Source: Nitrosospira multiformis (GTDB lineage Bacteria > Pseudomonadota > Gammaproteobacteria > Burkholderiales > Nitrosomonadaceae). Taken from it: a DNA stretch of 64,000 bases. The DNA is taken from contig NZ_FNKY01000001.1 in the NCBI RefSeq assembly GCF_900103165.1, positions 1,426,001 to 1,490,000 of the forward strand, in the 5' to 3' direction. Position numbers and translations under genes: made by a program. Each line of letters opens with the position of its first letter. Within the stretch, counting starts at the first letter, position 1. Below, in pieces: positions 1 to 8,177 of this stretch. The notes beneath the pieces were generated by a model. It had not been told where the DNA came from. It worked only from the letters and a program-made list of their open reading frames with translations, and ran no database searches.

Positions 1-448
1 TAATGCCAGAGAGCTCCGCCAGAACTCTTTCCGGCTGCGCCTTACGTACGAGAATGAAAAGTGCCGACGAGTTGATGGGAATGGTTTTGCCCAACGACTT
101 GATGAAATCATCGTCGATGCCGTAGTCGGAGAGCGAGCCGGACAGCGCACCTGCCCCGACGCCGATTGCACCGCCCAATATAAAGCCGGCAAAGGGATGT
201 AGAAATAGCAGTCCGACCAGGGCTCCCCATAAGCTGCCGGAAATGAAAATAAAACTGGAACTGGTCGTCGATCCGGTAGTGGTAAGATTAATGCTCTGCT
301 TGAGGTGGATCTTGCCGGCCTCGTCGCGGATGACGACAACGGCGTCCTCAAGATCTATCAGGTGTTCCTTTTTTAATTTGGCAAGCTTGAACAAAACACG
401 ATCGGCTTCTTCGGCATCTTTAAAACCCACTACAACCAGTTCAGACAT
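1..448 (-). CDS. DUF1269 family membrane protein, 3' end cut by window edge
   Basis: The reading frame starts at an ATG on the minus strand (446-448) after a GGAG-type ribosome site and stays open to the left edge, giving about 149 residues without a stop. The protein begins MSELVVVGFKDAEEADRV, the usual opening of DUF1269 proteins. It then has a lysine-rich stretch, a glycine-rich hydrophobic segment (roughly residues 68-105, WGALVGLLFLHPF then GGAIGVGAGALSG) and the typical DDDFIKSLG and ALFILVRKAQPERVL motifs. Known members are about 165-175 aa and membrane associated; their function is not established, although they are often found with stress genes. Only the last few codons seem to be missing. 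The family call is firm and the role is unknown. Confidence 0.85.
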   Translation of the reverse strand, partial: MSELVVVGFKDAEEADRVLFKLAKLKKEHLIDLEDAVVVIRDEAGKIHLKQSINLTTTGSTTSSSFIFISGSLWGALVGLLFLHPFAGFILGGAIGVGAGALSGSLSDYGIDDDFIKSLGKTIPINSSALFILVRKAQPERVLAELSGI

Positions 449-750
449 ATTTTTCTCCTGTCATAAAGATATTGCTAGCCGGAATGCATAAAACTATCCG
501 GTCAAATTTCCGAAAGAAAGTTCATGGGGATCTTTTGTGTTCTTCCCTCCATCGGTCAATGGGGTTCATGAGACGCAAATTGTTCCACTTGAACTGGGAT
601 TTGGACGATGCCTAGCCTGCGGCTGCAATGGGAATAATATAGTAATTATCGGATCTCATTGCGCCGGTCTTCCGTTCGGCGCCGTACAGAAAAGAGTGGG
701 GCATACGGTATGGAATGCGCTTCTGGCATGACATAAAAAAGACGGCGGAC
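449..750. other. Intergenic, no gene seen
   Basis: About 300 bases between the DUF1269 start and a transposase remnant. A short plus-strand open frame here has no ribosome site and no protein character. The promoter of the DUF1269 gene must lie at the left end, but I cannot point to convincing boxes. Confidence 0.5.
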
Positions 751-940
751 TCAAGTCTTGTTTCTTGGCATTGCCAATCGTTGCTGTTTCACAATACGGC
801 TCACCCGGGAGTAATGCAATCTGAAATGATCCCTGATCTCCTTCATACTGTAACCACCGCTGGCGTATGCATCATAACGATGCAATAAGGCTAACCACCT
901 ATTGCACCGTATGGATTGCGTCTTGCTGCGTTCTACCTGA
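751..940 (-). pseudogene. C-terminal remnant of a REP-associated (Y1/IS200-like) transposase
   Basis: On the minus strand a frame of about 60 codons ends at a TGA (751-753). It contains AYASGGYSMKEIRDHFRLHY followed by SRVSRIVKQQ. This is the C-terminal helix-turn-helix tail typical of REP-associated tyrosine transposases (RAYT) in proteobacteria. There is no start codon, no HUH catalytic domain and no further homologous sequence upstream, where the frame runs into the end of the PEP-CTERM gene. I read it as a dead 3' fragment. It matters because RAYT enzymes are linked with short palindromic intergenic repeats, and such repeats occur elsewhere in this window (17823-17868, 59632-59657, 31310-31329). 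The family call rests on motif recognition only. Confidence 0.6.
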
Positions 941-1982
941 ATGCATTGATTACAATGTGCGACAGAATCCGCCGCCGACGCATCGCAAATCCAAAGACTC
1001 CCAAGCCGAGTAACGCTAAAGTGCTGGGTTCTGGCACGGTGGCCAAAGACGTGAGGCCACGCAAGGTCTGACCACCACCAATGGCACCGATGGAAGTGGC
1101 GTTTCCAGAAGCCAAGTCAATCGTGACCAGATCCGAAAAGAGGCTACCAGGCGCTGTCAACACGGCAAAAGCGACATTATTGGCTGTGATCTCAAGCTCG
1201 GCCAATTCCGACGTGTCGAAGCCCAACGCACCTATCGTGGTCAGTACTCCAAGGTTTGGGTTCAGCGGGCTGCCCCCGGGGGTGCCTATGCCGCTGCCAG
1301 GATGGCCGCCTTGAAAAACAAGGATGTCCAACACAGAGTCGATGTCGTACATCGTGGTTTCGTCCGCACCGGAAAAATTATTATTATAGGCTTTCGCGAC
1401 GATGTGGGGAGCGCTCCCCGCGTTGGGGTCCCCCGCGGCGAAGGCCAAGTTTGCGTCAGATTGCACACCTAGCGTCGCCGGATCGAAGTCGACCACCGCT
1501 CCACTGTCGGGATCAATCCGCTGGTTTTGCGAAGTGTTACTGACTAGGCGAAGGCGGTCGTATTCGGGATTAAAGTCAACACTGAACTTTGTGCCGCTGA
1601 GAGCCACGGCAAAGGCGTTGCCGACCGGGGACGCCATTCCGCTGATCATGTCAATGGTGTAAAGGTGATTGGTGCTTCCCACCCCGTAGATTAGTCCGTT
1701 GGCTGGTCTCCGATCGATGCTTACGATTTCTTCATTGAGCTGCAAGCCAGTGATAGCCACGTTGTGGCTGATCACGCCAGGCGTAGCACTATTGAAAGTT
1801 AACAGATGATTCGACGTCGTGAGCCCGACGAGTAGTGCGGCTCTCGCTTCCCTGTCTCCGCCGAGAAGCAAGCCTAAGATAACCAGACCAAATGCGATCA
1901 GTCCTCGCATCTCCACCCTAATGAAATACGTAACACCCATACAGTTGGCTTCAGATGCAACAAGTTTCGACATTTCGTTCAT
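933..1982 (-). CDS. PEP-CTERM sorting-domain protein with DUF4394 domain
   Basis: Exported protein of 349 aa. The start at 1982 (MNEMSKLVASEANC) is chosen because AAAGGAGG sits 5-6 bases upstream; an ATG at 1910 lies nearer the hydrophobic signal segment (MRGLIAFGLVILGLLLGG) but has a poorer site. The body matches DUF4394: LLVGLTTSNHLLTFNSATPG, repeated NGLIYGVGSTNHLYTID units and DFNPEYDRLRLVSNTSQNQR, a beta-propeller-like fold of unknown function. The C-terminus carries the PEP-CTERM signal (VPEPSTLALLGLGVFGFAMRRRR), recognised by exosortase A (EpsH family), so the mature protein is probably sorted to the surface or extracellular matrix. Odd feature: 13 residues follow the arginine cluster, whereas these proteins usually end there, and this extension runs into the transposase remnant. 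The exosortase itself is not in the window. Confidence 0.85.
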   Translation of the reverse strand: MNEMSKLVASEANCMGVTYFIRVEMRGLIAFGLVILGLLLGGDREARAALLVGLTTSNHLLTFNSATPGVISHNVAITGLQLNEEIVSIDRRPANGLIYGVGSTNHLYTIDMISGMASPVGNAFAVALSGTKFSVDFNPEYDRLRLVSNTSQNQRIDPDSGAVVDFDPATLGVQSDANLAFAAGDPNAGSAPHIVAKAYNNNFSGADETTMYDIDSVLDILVFQGGHPGSGIGTPGGSPLNPNLGVLTTIGALGFDTSELAELEITANNVAFAVLTAPGSLFSDLVTIDLASGNATSIGAIGGGQTLRGLTSLATVPEPSTLALLGLGVFGFAMRRRRILSHIVINAFR

Positions 1983-2652
1983 GTAGGCCTCCTTTGATTG
2001 GTTCTGTCGCGTTAATTGTGAAAATGTAGATGAATGGATGAGTATGTATGGCACCCTAGACAAAACTCGCGGACTGGGCTGATCCGAAGCGGACGTTCAA
2101 CGGGCGGCGCTATTCGCTACGTCCCTATCGAAGGAGCTCTCTAACCAAAGCTGTTGTTCATCGTGTCAGGCCTAAATTTTCGATGAACCCAATGCAGACC
2201 AGGGGAAAAGTGTTCGGTTCCGCAACGTTAGCCACAACAATGGCATCAATCTGGACAATCTTGTCGAAGCTTTATATCGAACGAATAATGCTGAAGATTT
2301 GATGCAAGTTTCGGACCAAAAGGTCAAGTACCTGTTTTATATGGTCGCGATGACCACACCCAAAGCCGACCTGTAAGAATTTTCGACAGCAACTTTCAGA
2401 ATGCGATACGACTTGGACGACTTTAGCCGGAGGCGACAGCCAACTGTCGCTCATGACTTCACGCCCCAGCGACTTGCCGATGAGTACTGACGATGACCTG
2501 TTGGAGGCCTGGCGCCTTGGTGGCGAATCCGTGAATGGCAGGTCATGGCACATGCCGGCGAATGGGCCAGTGGTATCTGCTAGCTATCTGCTAGTTCAAG
2601 ATGTACCCTCGAATTTTCTGGGAAATTGAAAATTTCAGGAAGCGGGGTTGAA
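1983..2652. other. Non-coding stretch with decayed coding traces
   Basis: No intact gene. On the plus strand a protein-like frame (FRNVSHNNGINLDNLVEALY and on to MVAMTTPKADL, about 2180-2377) ends in a stop. A second frame then continues from about 2377 to 2629 (LAGGDSQLSLMTSRPSDLPM, STDDDLLEAWRLGG) without its own ribosome site. This looks like two frame-shifted pieces of one lost gene, but I recognise no family. The minus-strand open frame over the same bases is poor in protein character. Confidence 0.3.
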
Positions 2653-2692
2653 ATAAACAATTACTTACATAATTATGTAAGTAATTGTTTAT
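2653..2692. repeat. Perfect 40-bp palindrome
   Basis: The left half ATAAACAATTACTTACATAA is followed directly by its exact reverse complement, with no central spacer. The sequence is AT-rich and not followed by a T-tract, so it is not a typical terminator. It lies 14 bases from a tRNA-like fragment. A perfect palindrome of this length could be a binding or recombination site, or could extrude as a cruciform. Function not known. Confidence 0.9.
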
Positions 2693-2705
2693 ATTTATTA
2701 TTCTA

Positions 2706-2752
2706 TGGATCCACAACTAGGGCTCGAACCTGGGACCTGCGGATTAACAGTC
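2706..2752 (-). pseudogene. tRNA-Asn-like 3' half (tRNA fragment or attachment-site remnant)
   Basis: Read on the minus strand, GACTGTTAATCCGCAGGTC followed by CCAGGTTCGAGCCC matches the anticodon arm (GTT), variable loop and T arm of bacterial tRNA-Asn. The segment ends in CCA. The T stem has one mismatch and no D arm or 5' acceptor strand can be found, so no working tRNA can form. Such 3' tRNA halves are commonly left where integrative elements recombine into tRNA genes; a decayed tRNA is equally possible. Confidence 0.6.
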
Positions 2753-2881
2753 TCTAGCACTGATCGGTCACTTTTTGTAGGTATTTACCGGATTTTACGT
2801 AGGCCATTCCTAGAGAGTTACCCCGGCGTTACCCGATCATAAATAAAGAATAGCTTCCTCACAGTAAGCCATTGTTATTAT

Positions 2882-2957
2882 TGGTGCCGACACCAAGAGT
2901 CGAACTCGGGACCTTCTGATTACAAATCAGCTGCTCTACCAACTGAGCTATGCCGGC
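2882..2957 (-). tRNA. tRNA-Thr (anticodon UGU)
   Basis: A 76-nt gene on the minus strand with encoded CCA. The acceptor strand GCCGGCA pairs with TGTCGGC; D arm GCTCAGTTGGTAGAGC; anticodon loop TTTGTAA giving UGU for threonine ACA codons; variable loop AGGTC; T arm with the invariant GTTCGAC. The first base pair of the anticodon stem is mismatched (G27-A43), but the rest is canonical. It sits downstream of sspB on the same strand. Confidence 0.96.
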
Positions 2958-3029
2958 GCGGGTGTCATTATAGAGATTGGAAAGCGAGGGAGCAAACTTG
3001 TGAAGGGGCGTTGCAAAAACGATCGGGAA

Positions 3030-3458
3030 TTATTTGATGACCTGGAAGCGACGCTTTTTACCCATAAGGGCGGGCGAAATTTGCGGAGATGACGGCGGTT
3101 TATCCGGATTCTCAACGTCATTCGCAGGTTGTGCCGTATCTGCATCCTCCTCCGGTGGGAAAAGAATACCCTGTGTGGTTTCCTTGGCAAAAATTCCCTG
3201 AACTGCATTCACCGGTATTGAGATCTCGTGCGATAAGCCGCTAAAGCGGGCAGAAAACTGGATGATATCGTTGCCTAGCGTAAGATGATGCGCCGCATCA
3301 AAACTGATGTTGAGTATGATCTCACCGTTCCTCACAAATTCGTTTGGTACACGAGTCTGGCCGTCCACCTTCACCGATAGATAGGGGGTATAACCACTTT
3401 CGGAACACCATTCGTAAATGGCGCGAATCAGATAGGGTTTGGTGGAAAGCTCTTTCAT
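3030..3458 (-). CDS. sspB: ClpXP protease specificity-enhancing factor SspB
   Basis: 142 aa. SspB is the adaptor that tethers ssrA-tagged proteins to the AAA+ unfoldase ClpX. The N-terminal substrate-binding fold is clear (TKPYLIRAIYEWC, GYTPYLSVKVDG, VPNEFVRNGEIILNIS, NDIIQFSARFSG). A flexible proline/acid-rich linker follows, and the C-terminus (KKRRFQVIK) resembles the short ClpX-binding tail of the family. The length is normal for beta/gamma-proteobacterial SspB. The start overlaps the sspA stop by 4 bases, so the two are translationally coupled, the usual arrangement behind petABC in betaproteobacteria. Confidence 0.95.
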   Translation of the reverse strand: MKELSTKPYLIRAIYEWCSESGYTPYLSVKVDGQTRVPNEFVRNGEIILNISFDAAHHLTLGNDIIQFSARFSGLSHEISIPVNAVQGIFAKETTQGILFPPEEDADTAQPANDVENPDKPPSSPQISPALMGKKRRFQVIK

Positions 3459-4054
3459 TTGCGCATTGCTTTCTCGGAAGCGGTGAGCGCATCAATGAAC
3501 GCCGGTCTGCTGAACAAACGCTCGGCAAACTTCAATAGTGGCGCAGCTTGCTTGGGCAACTGAATGCCATAGTGATCTAGCCGCCAAAGAAGTGGCGCAA
3601 TCGCTACATCGAGCATGGAAAACTCATCTCCCAGCATATATTTCTGTTTGACGAATACCGGTGCAATCACCGTCAGATTATCGCGGATCGTCGCGCGCGC
3701 CTTATCTGATGTTTTCTGATTGCTGCTCTCGACGAAGTCGATATGGCAAAAAAGTTCCTGCTCGAAGCGATGCAGAAACAGCCGTGCACGGGCACGCATT
3801 ACCGGATCCGCGGGCATGAGTTGCGGATGGGGAAAGCGGTCATCAATGTATTCGTTGATGATATTGGATTCATACAAAATGAGATCGCGCTCCACCAGTA
3901 CCGGCACCCGGCTATAGGGCGTCATTACCGCCAGATCTTCCGGCTTGTTGTGAAGATCGACATCGATAATCTGAAAATCCATTCCCTTTTCATACAGCAC
4001 GATACGGCAGCGATGGCTGAATGGGCAGGTGGTGGCTGAGTACAGCGTCATCAT
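3455..4054 (-). CDS. sspA: Stringent starvation protein A (glutathione S-transferase fold)
   Basis: 199 aa. SspA binds RNA polymerase and helps cells in stationary phase and acid or starvation stress; it keeps the GST fold but is not expected to have transferase activity. The thioredoxin-like N-domain shows MTLYSATTCPFSHRCRIVLY, then TPYSRVPVLVERDLILYES (cis-Pro and the ES motif of GST folds); the helical C-domain follows from about residue 85. The gene lies 55 bases downstream of petC and overlaps sspB, so it may be read from the petABC transcript as well as its own promoter. Confidence 0.95.
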   Translation of the reverse strand: MMTLYSATTCPFSHRCRIVLYEKGMDFQIIDVDLHNKPEDLAVMTPYSRVPVLVERDLILYESNIINEYIDDRFPHPQLMPADPVMRARARLFLHRFEQELFCHIDFVESSNQKTSDKARATIRDNLTVIAPVFVKQKYMLGDEFSMLDVAIAPLLWRLDHYGIQLPKQAAPLLKFAERLFSRPAFIDALTASEKAMRK

Positions 4055-4109
4055 AAATTGTTACTTCCCAACATAATTGAACTAAACACCTTCGGCGAAA
4101 TTGGGATAA

Positions 4110-4847
4110 TTAGTGGACATCCTTCCAGTATTCCAGTTTCAGGGCGTAGGTCAGCCCCAGCATGGCGAACAGGAAGAGCATCACGATAATTCCCAATTGT
4201 ACCCGTTTTGTGGCTGCAGGTTCCCCCACGTAAACCAAATAGTTCACCAGATCAGCGATATACATATCATATTCAGTTTTCGAAAGCGTGCCGGGTGCAT
4301 CCTGTTTCAATTCCTTGACTTCATGCTTGCCACCGTGGCCGTCATCGATGGTTTTAACCGCAACAGACTGTATTCCTTGTAATTGATAGAGTGCATGGGG
4401 CATGGCAACCTTATCGAATAACAGGTTATTCCAGCCGGTCGCTGTCGATTCATCACGGTAAAATTTGCGAAGATAGGTATAGAGCCAGTCTGCGCCACGA
4501 GAGCGGGCAATCACCGACAGATCGGGTGGAGGTGAGCCGAACCACTGTTTAGCTTCCTTTTTCCTCATGGCGACCGTCATGAGTTCACCTACTTTTTGCC
4601 CGGTAAATATCAGATTATCGCTGATCTGAGTTTCGCTGAGATCCAGGTCTCTGAGCCGGTTGTAGCGCATGTATTCGGTGCTGTGGCAAGCCAGGCAATA
4701 ATTGACATAAGCCTGTGCGCCGCGTTGCAGGGAAAGCTTATCCGTGGGATGAATGGGCGCTTTATCCAGTTTCATTTCGGAACCGCTGGCAAATGCGACA
4801 AGGGGAGCCAGACAGAAAATAAATAAAATATGGGCTATTTTTCTCAT
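4110..4847 (-). CDS. petC: Cytochrome c1 of the bc1 complex
   Basis: 245 aa, the c-type haem subunit of ubiquinol-cytochrome c reductase. A cleavable signal peptide (residues 1-20, ending VAFA) is followed by the haem attachment site CLACH at 51-55. M149 in VAMPHALY is the likely axial ligand, and a C-terminal membrane anchor (LGIIVMLFLFAMLGLTYALK) holds the periplasmic domain. It takes electrons from the Rieske protein and passes them to soluble cytochrome c. The ATG overlaps the petB stop by 4 bases (ATGA), indicating translational coupling. Confidence 0.97.
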   Translation of the reverse strand: MRKIAHILFIFCLAPLVAFASGSEMKLDKAPIHPTDKLSLQRGAQAYVNYCLACHSTEYMRYNRLRDLDLSETQISDNLIFTGQKVGELMTVAMRKKEAKQWFGSPPPDLSVIARSRGADWLYTYLRKFYRDESTATGWNNLLFDKVAMPHALYQLQGIQSVAVKTIDDGHGGKHEVKELKQDAPGTLSKTEYDMYIADLVNYLVYVGEPAATKRVQLGIIVMLFLFAMLGLTYALKLEYWKDVH

Positions 4848-6091
4848 TCTTTCACTCTTGTCGGCTCAGGCTTGGTTTTGTCTATCTTGCTGTACCACGG
4901 CATAAGAATGAAGAAGGCGAAGTAGATGACCGTGAATATTTGTGCCAGCAGCGTATAGAGAGGCGTGGGGGATTTCGTGCCGAGCCAGCCGAGCACAAAA
5001 ACGCTAATGACGAAAAGCGTGAGGGCGATCTTGAAATAAGGCCCCTTATAACGAATCGATTTTACGGGGCTGCGGTCCAGCCAGGGCAACAGGGCAAAGA
5101 TCGCGACCGAAGCGCCCATCAGCACGATGCCCCAGAGTTTTGCGTCTACCCAGAGAAAGTTGACGGTAACCGCCCGCAACATGGAGTAGTAAGGGGTGAA
5201 ATACCATACCGGGGCGATATGATCGGGGGTTTGCAGCGTATTGGCGGGAACGAAATTATTATACTCAAGGAAATAACCGCCCATCTCCGGTGCAAAAAAT
5301 ATGATGCCGCAGAACACGATTAAAAACCCAACCACCCCGAAAATGTCCTTCACCGTGTAATACGGGTGGAAGGGGATGCCATCCACCGGAATATGGGTTA
5401 CCGGATCCTTGTTTGCCTTGATTTCAATGCCGTCCGGATTATTTGAGCCAACTTCATGCAATGCGACGACATGGACAAATACCAGCGTCACGAGCACGAC
5501 TGGCAGGGTCACCACATGATAGGCGAAGAAACGGTTAAGCGCGGCATCCGACAGCATGAAATCGCCCAGGATCCAGTTGGAGAGGGTTTGTCCGACCACC
5601 GGGATTGCGCCAATCATGCTTATGATCACCTGGGCGCCCCAGTAGGACATCTGGCCCCACGGCAAAATGTATCCCGTAAACGCCAGCATCATCAGGATAA
5701 AGAAGATGCCCATGCCGATCAGCCAGAGGAGCTCGCGCGGCTTCCGGTAGGAACCATACATCATTCCGCGAAACATATGCAGGTAGACCACCACGAAGAA
5801 CATGGATGCGCCGGTGGAGTGCATGTAGCGGATCAGCCAGCCGAAATCGACGTCTCGCATGATGTATTCGACCGAGGCGAATGCCATGCTGGCGTCCGGC
5901 TTGTAGTTCATGGTGAGAAAAATGCCGGTGAGAAGCTGGTTCACCAGCACAAGGAAGGCAAGTGAGCCGAAGTAGTACCAGAAATTGAAATTCTTCGGTG
6001 CGTAATACTCGGCGAGATGGTACTTCCAGGTCTCGGTTAAAGGAAAGCGCGCATCCAGCCATTCCCTCATTGAATCCAGTCGCTTGCTCAT
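4844..6091 (-). CDS. petB: Cytochrome b of the bc1 complex
   Basis: 415 aa integral membrane subunit carrying two b haems and the quinol-oxidising and quinone-reducing sites. Paired histidines in helices B and D are visible (MHSTGASMFFVVVYLH and YHVVTLPVVLVTLVFVH). The Qo-site PEWY-like loop is present as APVWYFTPYYSMLRA, where the motif reads PVWY, as is common in beta- and gammaproteobacteria. The N-terminus begins with a soluble helix (SKRLDSMREWLDARFPLTE), and the length suits the full b-type subunit, not the split b6/subunit IV form. It is the middle gene of petABC. Confidence 0.97.
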   Translation of the reverse strand: MSKRLDSMREWLDARFPLTETWKYHLAEYYAPKNFNFWYYFGSLAFLVLVNQLLTGIFLTMNYKPDASMAFASVEYIMRDVDFGWLIRYMHSTGASMFFVVVYLHMFRGMMYGSYRKPRELLWLIGMGIFFILMMLAFTGYILPWGQMSYWGAQVIISMIGAIPVVGQTLSNWILGDFMLSDAALNRFFAYHVVTLPVVLVTLVFVHVVALHEVGSNNPDGIEIKANKDPVTHIPVDGIPFHPYYTVKDIFGVVGFLIVFCGIIFFAPEMGGYFLEYNNFVPANTLQTPDHIAPVWYFTPYYSMLRAVTVNFLWVDAKLWGIVLMGASVAIFALLPWLDRSPVKSIRYKGPYFKIALTLFVISVFVLGWLGTKSPTPLYTLLAQIFTVIYFAFFILMPWYSKIDKTKPEPTRVKE

Positions 6092-6693
6092 TATGCGGAC
6101 TCCTTATCAGATCCGATCAACAAGAGGTTGTCGCTCAAATACATATGAGGAGGAACAAGCAGATTGGTTGGTGCGGGAACACTTTTGTAGACGCGGCCCG
6201 CCAGGTCGAATTTGGAACCATGGCAGGGACAGAAAAAACCACCCAGCCAGTCGGCTCCAAGATCCGCGGGCGCGATGTCCTTGCGATAAACGGGAGAACA
6301 TCCCAGGTGGGTGCAGACACCTTCCACTACCAGAATTGCCGGCTTGATGGAGCGCGTTTCATTCTGGGCGTAAGCAGGCTGCTGGGGTTTTTCCGATTTG
6401 GGGTCGGTGACCTGATTGTCAAGTTTCTTCAGGGTGGCCAGCATCTCGGGGGTGCGGTCCAATATCCACACAACCTTGCCACGCCATTCCACCATCAATA
6501 GCATGCCCGGTTCAATTTTGCTGATATCAACCTCAACCGGCGCCCCGGCCGCCTTGGCGCGTTCACTGGGCATCATGGCCATCACGAAGGGTGTTGCGAC
6601 GGCGGCGGTTGCGATCGCGCCCCCTACCGAAGTTACGGCGATGAGAAAACGCCGGCGGCTACTCATTTCCTGTTTTTTTTCAATGTCTGCCAT
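6091..6693 (-). CDS. petA: Rieske iron-sulfur subunit of the bc1 complex
   Basis: 200 aa. The 2Fe-2S ligands lie in CTHLGC (127-132) and CPCHGS (155-160). The N-terminus has a twin-arginine-like start (SSRRRFLIAV) leading into an uncleaved membrane anchor (about 16-40), as expected for a Rieske protein exported folded by Tat. It carries electrons from ubiquinol bound at cytochrome b to cytochrome c1. First gene of petABC; its last base is shared with the petB ATG region. The AT-rich 270 bases upstream should hold the operon promoter and also separate it from the divergent yacG. Confidence 0.97.
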   Translation of the reverse strand: MADIEKKQEMSSRRRFLIAVTSVGGAIATAAVATPFVMAMMPSERAKAAGAPVEVDISKIEPGMLLMVEWRGKVVWILDRTPEMLATLKKLDNQVTDPKSEKPQQPAYAQNETRSIKPAILVVEGVCTHLGCSPVYRKDIAPADLGADWLGGFFCPCHGSKFDLAGRVYKSVPAPTNLLVPPHMYLSDNLLLIGSDKESA

Positions 6694-6962
6694 ATTTTGC
6701 AGTCCCGTTTTCCGGTTTGTAATCTTTAAAAAAAACCTGTAAAAAACTTAACCATTTTAGCATAGTATGTATTGGAAAATAAATATTGATAAGAAAACAT
6801 ATTGATTGCATGGCGGAAATCGTAAGAACCTTGGGTCATCCAGCGCCGGATACGTTATCTTTTCTTCGGTCTTATACTTACCCCCGGTTATCCGTACAGG
6901 GGAAATGTCGCGATTTCTCATTTTAATCTATAATATTTCTACAATTAGCCCGGATGTTTTAT

Positions 6963-7151
6963 ATGAAGCAACCCGTCGTCAATTGCCCCCAGTGCGGTAA
7001 GATTATTATCTGGAATTCCGCCAATCGTTACCGCCCATTTTGCTCGGAGCGCTGCAAGATGATCGATCTGGGACAGTGGGCCACCGAATCCTATCGTATT
7101 CCGGAATCGGAGAAACAAGAAGGTGAGACATTAAAGAAGGATGAGAAATAG
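6963..7151 (+). CDS. yacG: DNA gyrase inhibitor / zinc-binding protein YacG
   Basis: 62 aa. Four cysteines in CPQCGK and [17 protein letters not shown] form the zinc ribbon of YacG, which binds GyrB and inhibits gyrase in E. coli. The acidic lysine-rich tail is also typical. I start at ATG 6963 ([11 protein letters not shown]), with GGAT 7 bases upstream; an in-frame ATG at 6954 would add three residues and has no ribosome site. The start lies inside a short sequence (6943-6959) repeated at 46224-46240. Confidence 0.9.
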   Translation: MKQPVVNCPQCGKIIIWNSANRYRPFCSERCKMIDLGQWATESYRIPESEKQEGETLKKDEK

Positions 7152-7220
7152 AGAGCTGGCTCAAGTTGGGTTGGCAAACTGCAAACTGTTAATACAGCTC
7201 CATTCACTAAAAAATAATGT

Positions 7221-8162
7221 CTACACAATAGCTCGCATCATGGCGATGCCGTGGCCGCCATGTTCCCATGCCGTGGTTAAATCCTCCTGGCGCAAGCCGC
7301 CCAACGCATATACTGGAAGTGAGCACTCCCGGACAAGCGTGGCAAATTTTTGCCATCCCAACGTTTTCGATTCAGGATGGCTCAATGTTGGCAGCACGGG
7401 CGCAAGTACTACAAAACTCATACCTAATCGCTCGGCTTGAAAAAGCTCCTCCGCATTGTGACAGGATGCCCCACACAAGTCGATGCCGGGCAGCTCCGTA
7501 AGATTCATCAATTGTGATGACGGGAAATGGACTCCATCCGCACCAACTTCGCGGCACAAGCGAATGTCCTCGTTTATTAACACCTTAGCGCCGTAACGAT
7601 GAGCCAGCTTAACCACTTCACCAGCAAAAACATGCAACGCTTCTTTCATCATTCCCTTTTCACGTACCTGCACCAGCCGCAAGCCCGCTTGCAACGCATG
7701 TTCTATCCGCGTTAATGAAAGTTTTATTCCCAATTCCATTGCGTTGGTAATTGCATAAACCGGCGGCAAATCGAGTGCTCGCAATACCGGCGCATTGGCC
7801 GGCAGCATGGGTTCAACTGCGACATTGTTCGCAAACTGCCACGACAATTCCTGATTTTCTTGAGGATAGGGTTCACCATGCCATTGCACCACGCGATAAA
7901 AATGCAGACATACGGCAGCATGGGGATAGGTAAACGTGCGGGTGATCCAGGGATAGGCATGTTCGACATGTATGCCCAGTTCTTCCAGCAGTTCACGCCT
8001 GAGTGCATGCAACAGCGATTCATCAGGCTTCACTTTGCCGCCGGGGAATTCCCAGTAACCGGCATAGGGCTTGCCTGCAGGCCTGCGAGCGAGAAGGAAG
8101 CTGCCATCAGGCCGGGTAATGACCGCGGCGGCGACTTTGACAATATCAGAAGGATGAAACAT
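7221..8162 (-). CDS. Nudix hydrolase fused to a ThiE/TenI-like domain
   Basis: 313 aa with two domains. Residues 1-130 are a MutT-type Nudix hydrolase with a complete Nudix box from G42 (GKVKPDE, then RRELLEELGI), which removes oxidised nucleoside triphosphates such as 8-oxo-dGTP. Residues 135-313 form a TIM barrel related to thiamine phosphate synthase/TenI (VYAITN, LRLVQVREKGM, KVLINEDI, GADGVHFPSSQL, CGASCHNAEEL, PVYALGGL). This Nudix-ThiE fusion is common in beta/gamma-proteobacteria. The second half lacks a proven role and is not the committed ThiE of the thiamine pathway. It lies 15 bases downstream of the DUF815 ATPase and is probably co-transcribed with it. Confidence 0.9.
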   Translation of the reverse strand: MFHPSDIVKVAAAVITRPDGSFLLARRPAGKPYAGYWEFPGGKVKPDESLLHALRRELLEELGIHVEHAYPWITRTFTYPHAAVCLHFYRVVQWHGEPYPQENQELSWQFANNVAVEPMLPANAPVLRALDLPPVYAITNAMELGIKLSLTRIEHALQAGLRLVQVREKGMMKEALHVFAGEVVKLAHRYGAKVLINEDIRLCREVGADGVHFPSSQLMNLTELPGIDLCGASCHNAEELFQAERLGMSFVVLAPVLPTLSHPESKTLGWQKFATLVRECSLPVYALGGLRQEDLTTAWEHGGHGIAMMRAIV

Positions 8163-8177
8163 GGTGAAAGGAATTTC

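Noticed and set aside
5456-5965. Plus-strand open frame of 169 codons
   Set aside because: Antisense shadow of petB; His/Asp/Glu-rich composition without any recognisable motif.
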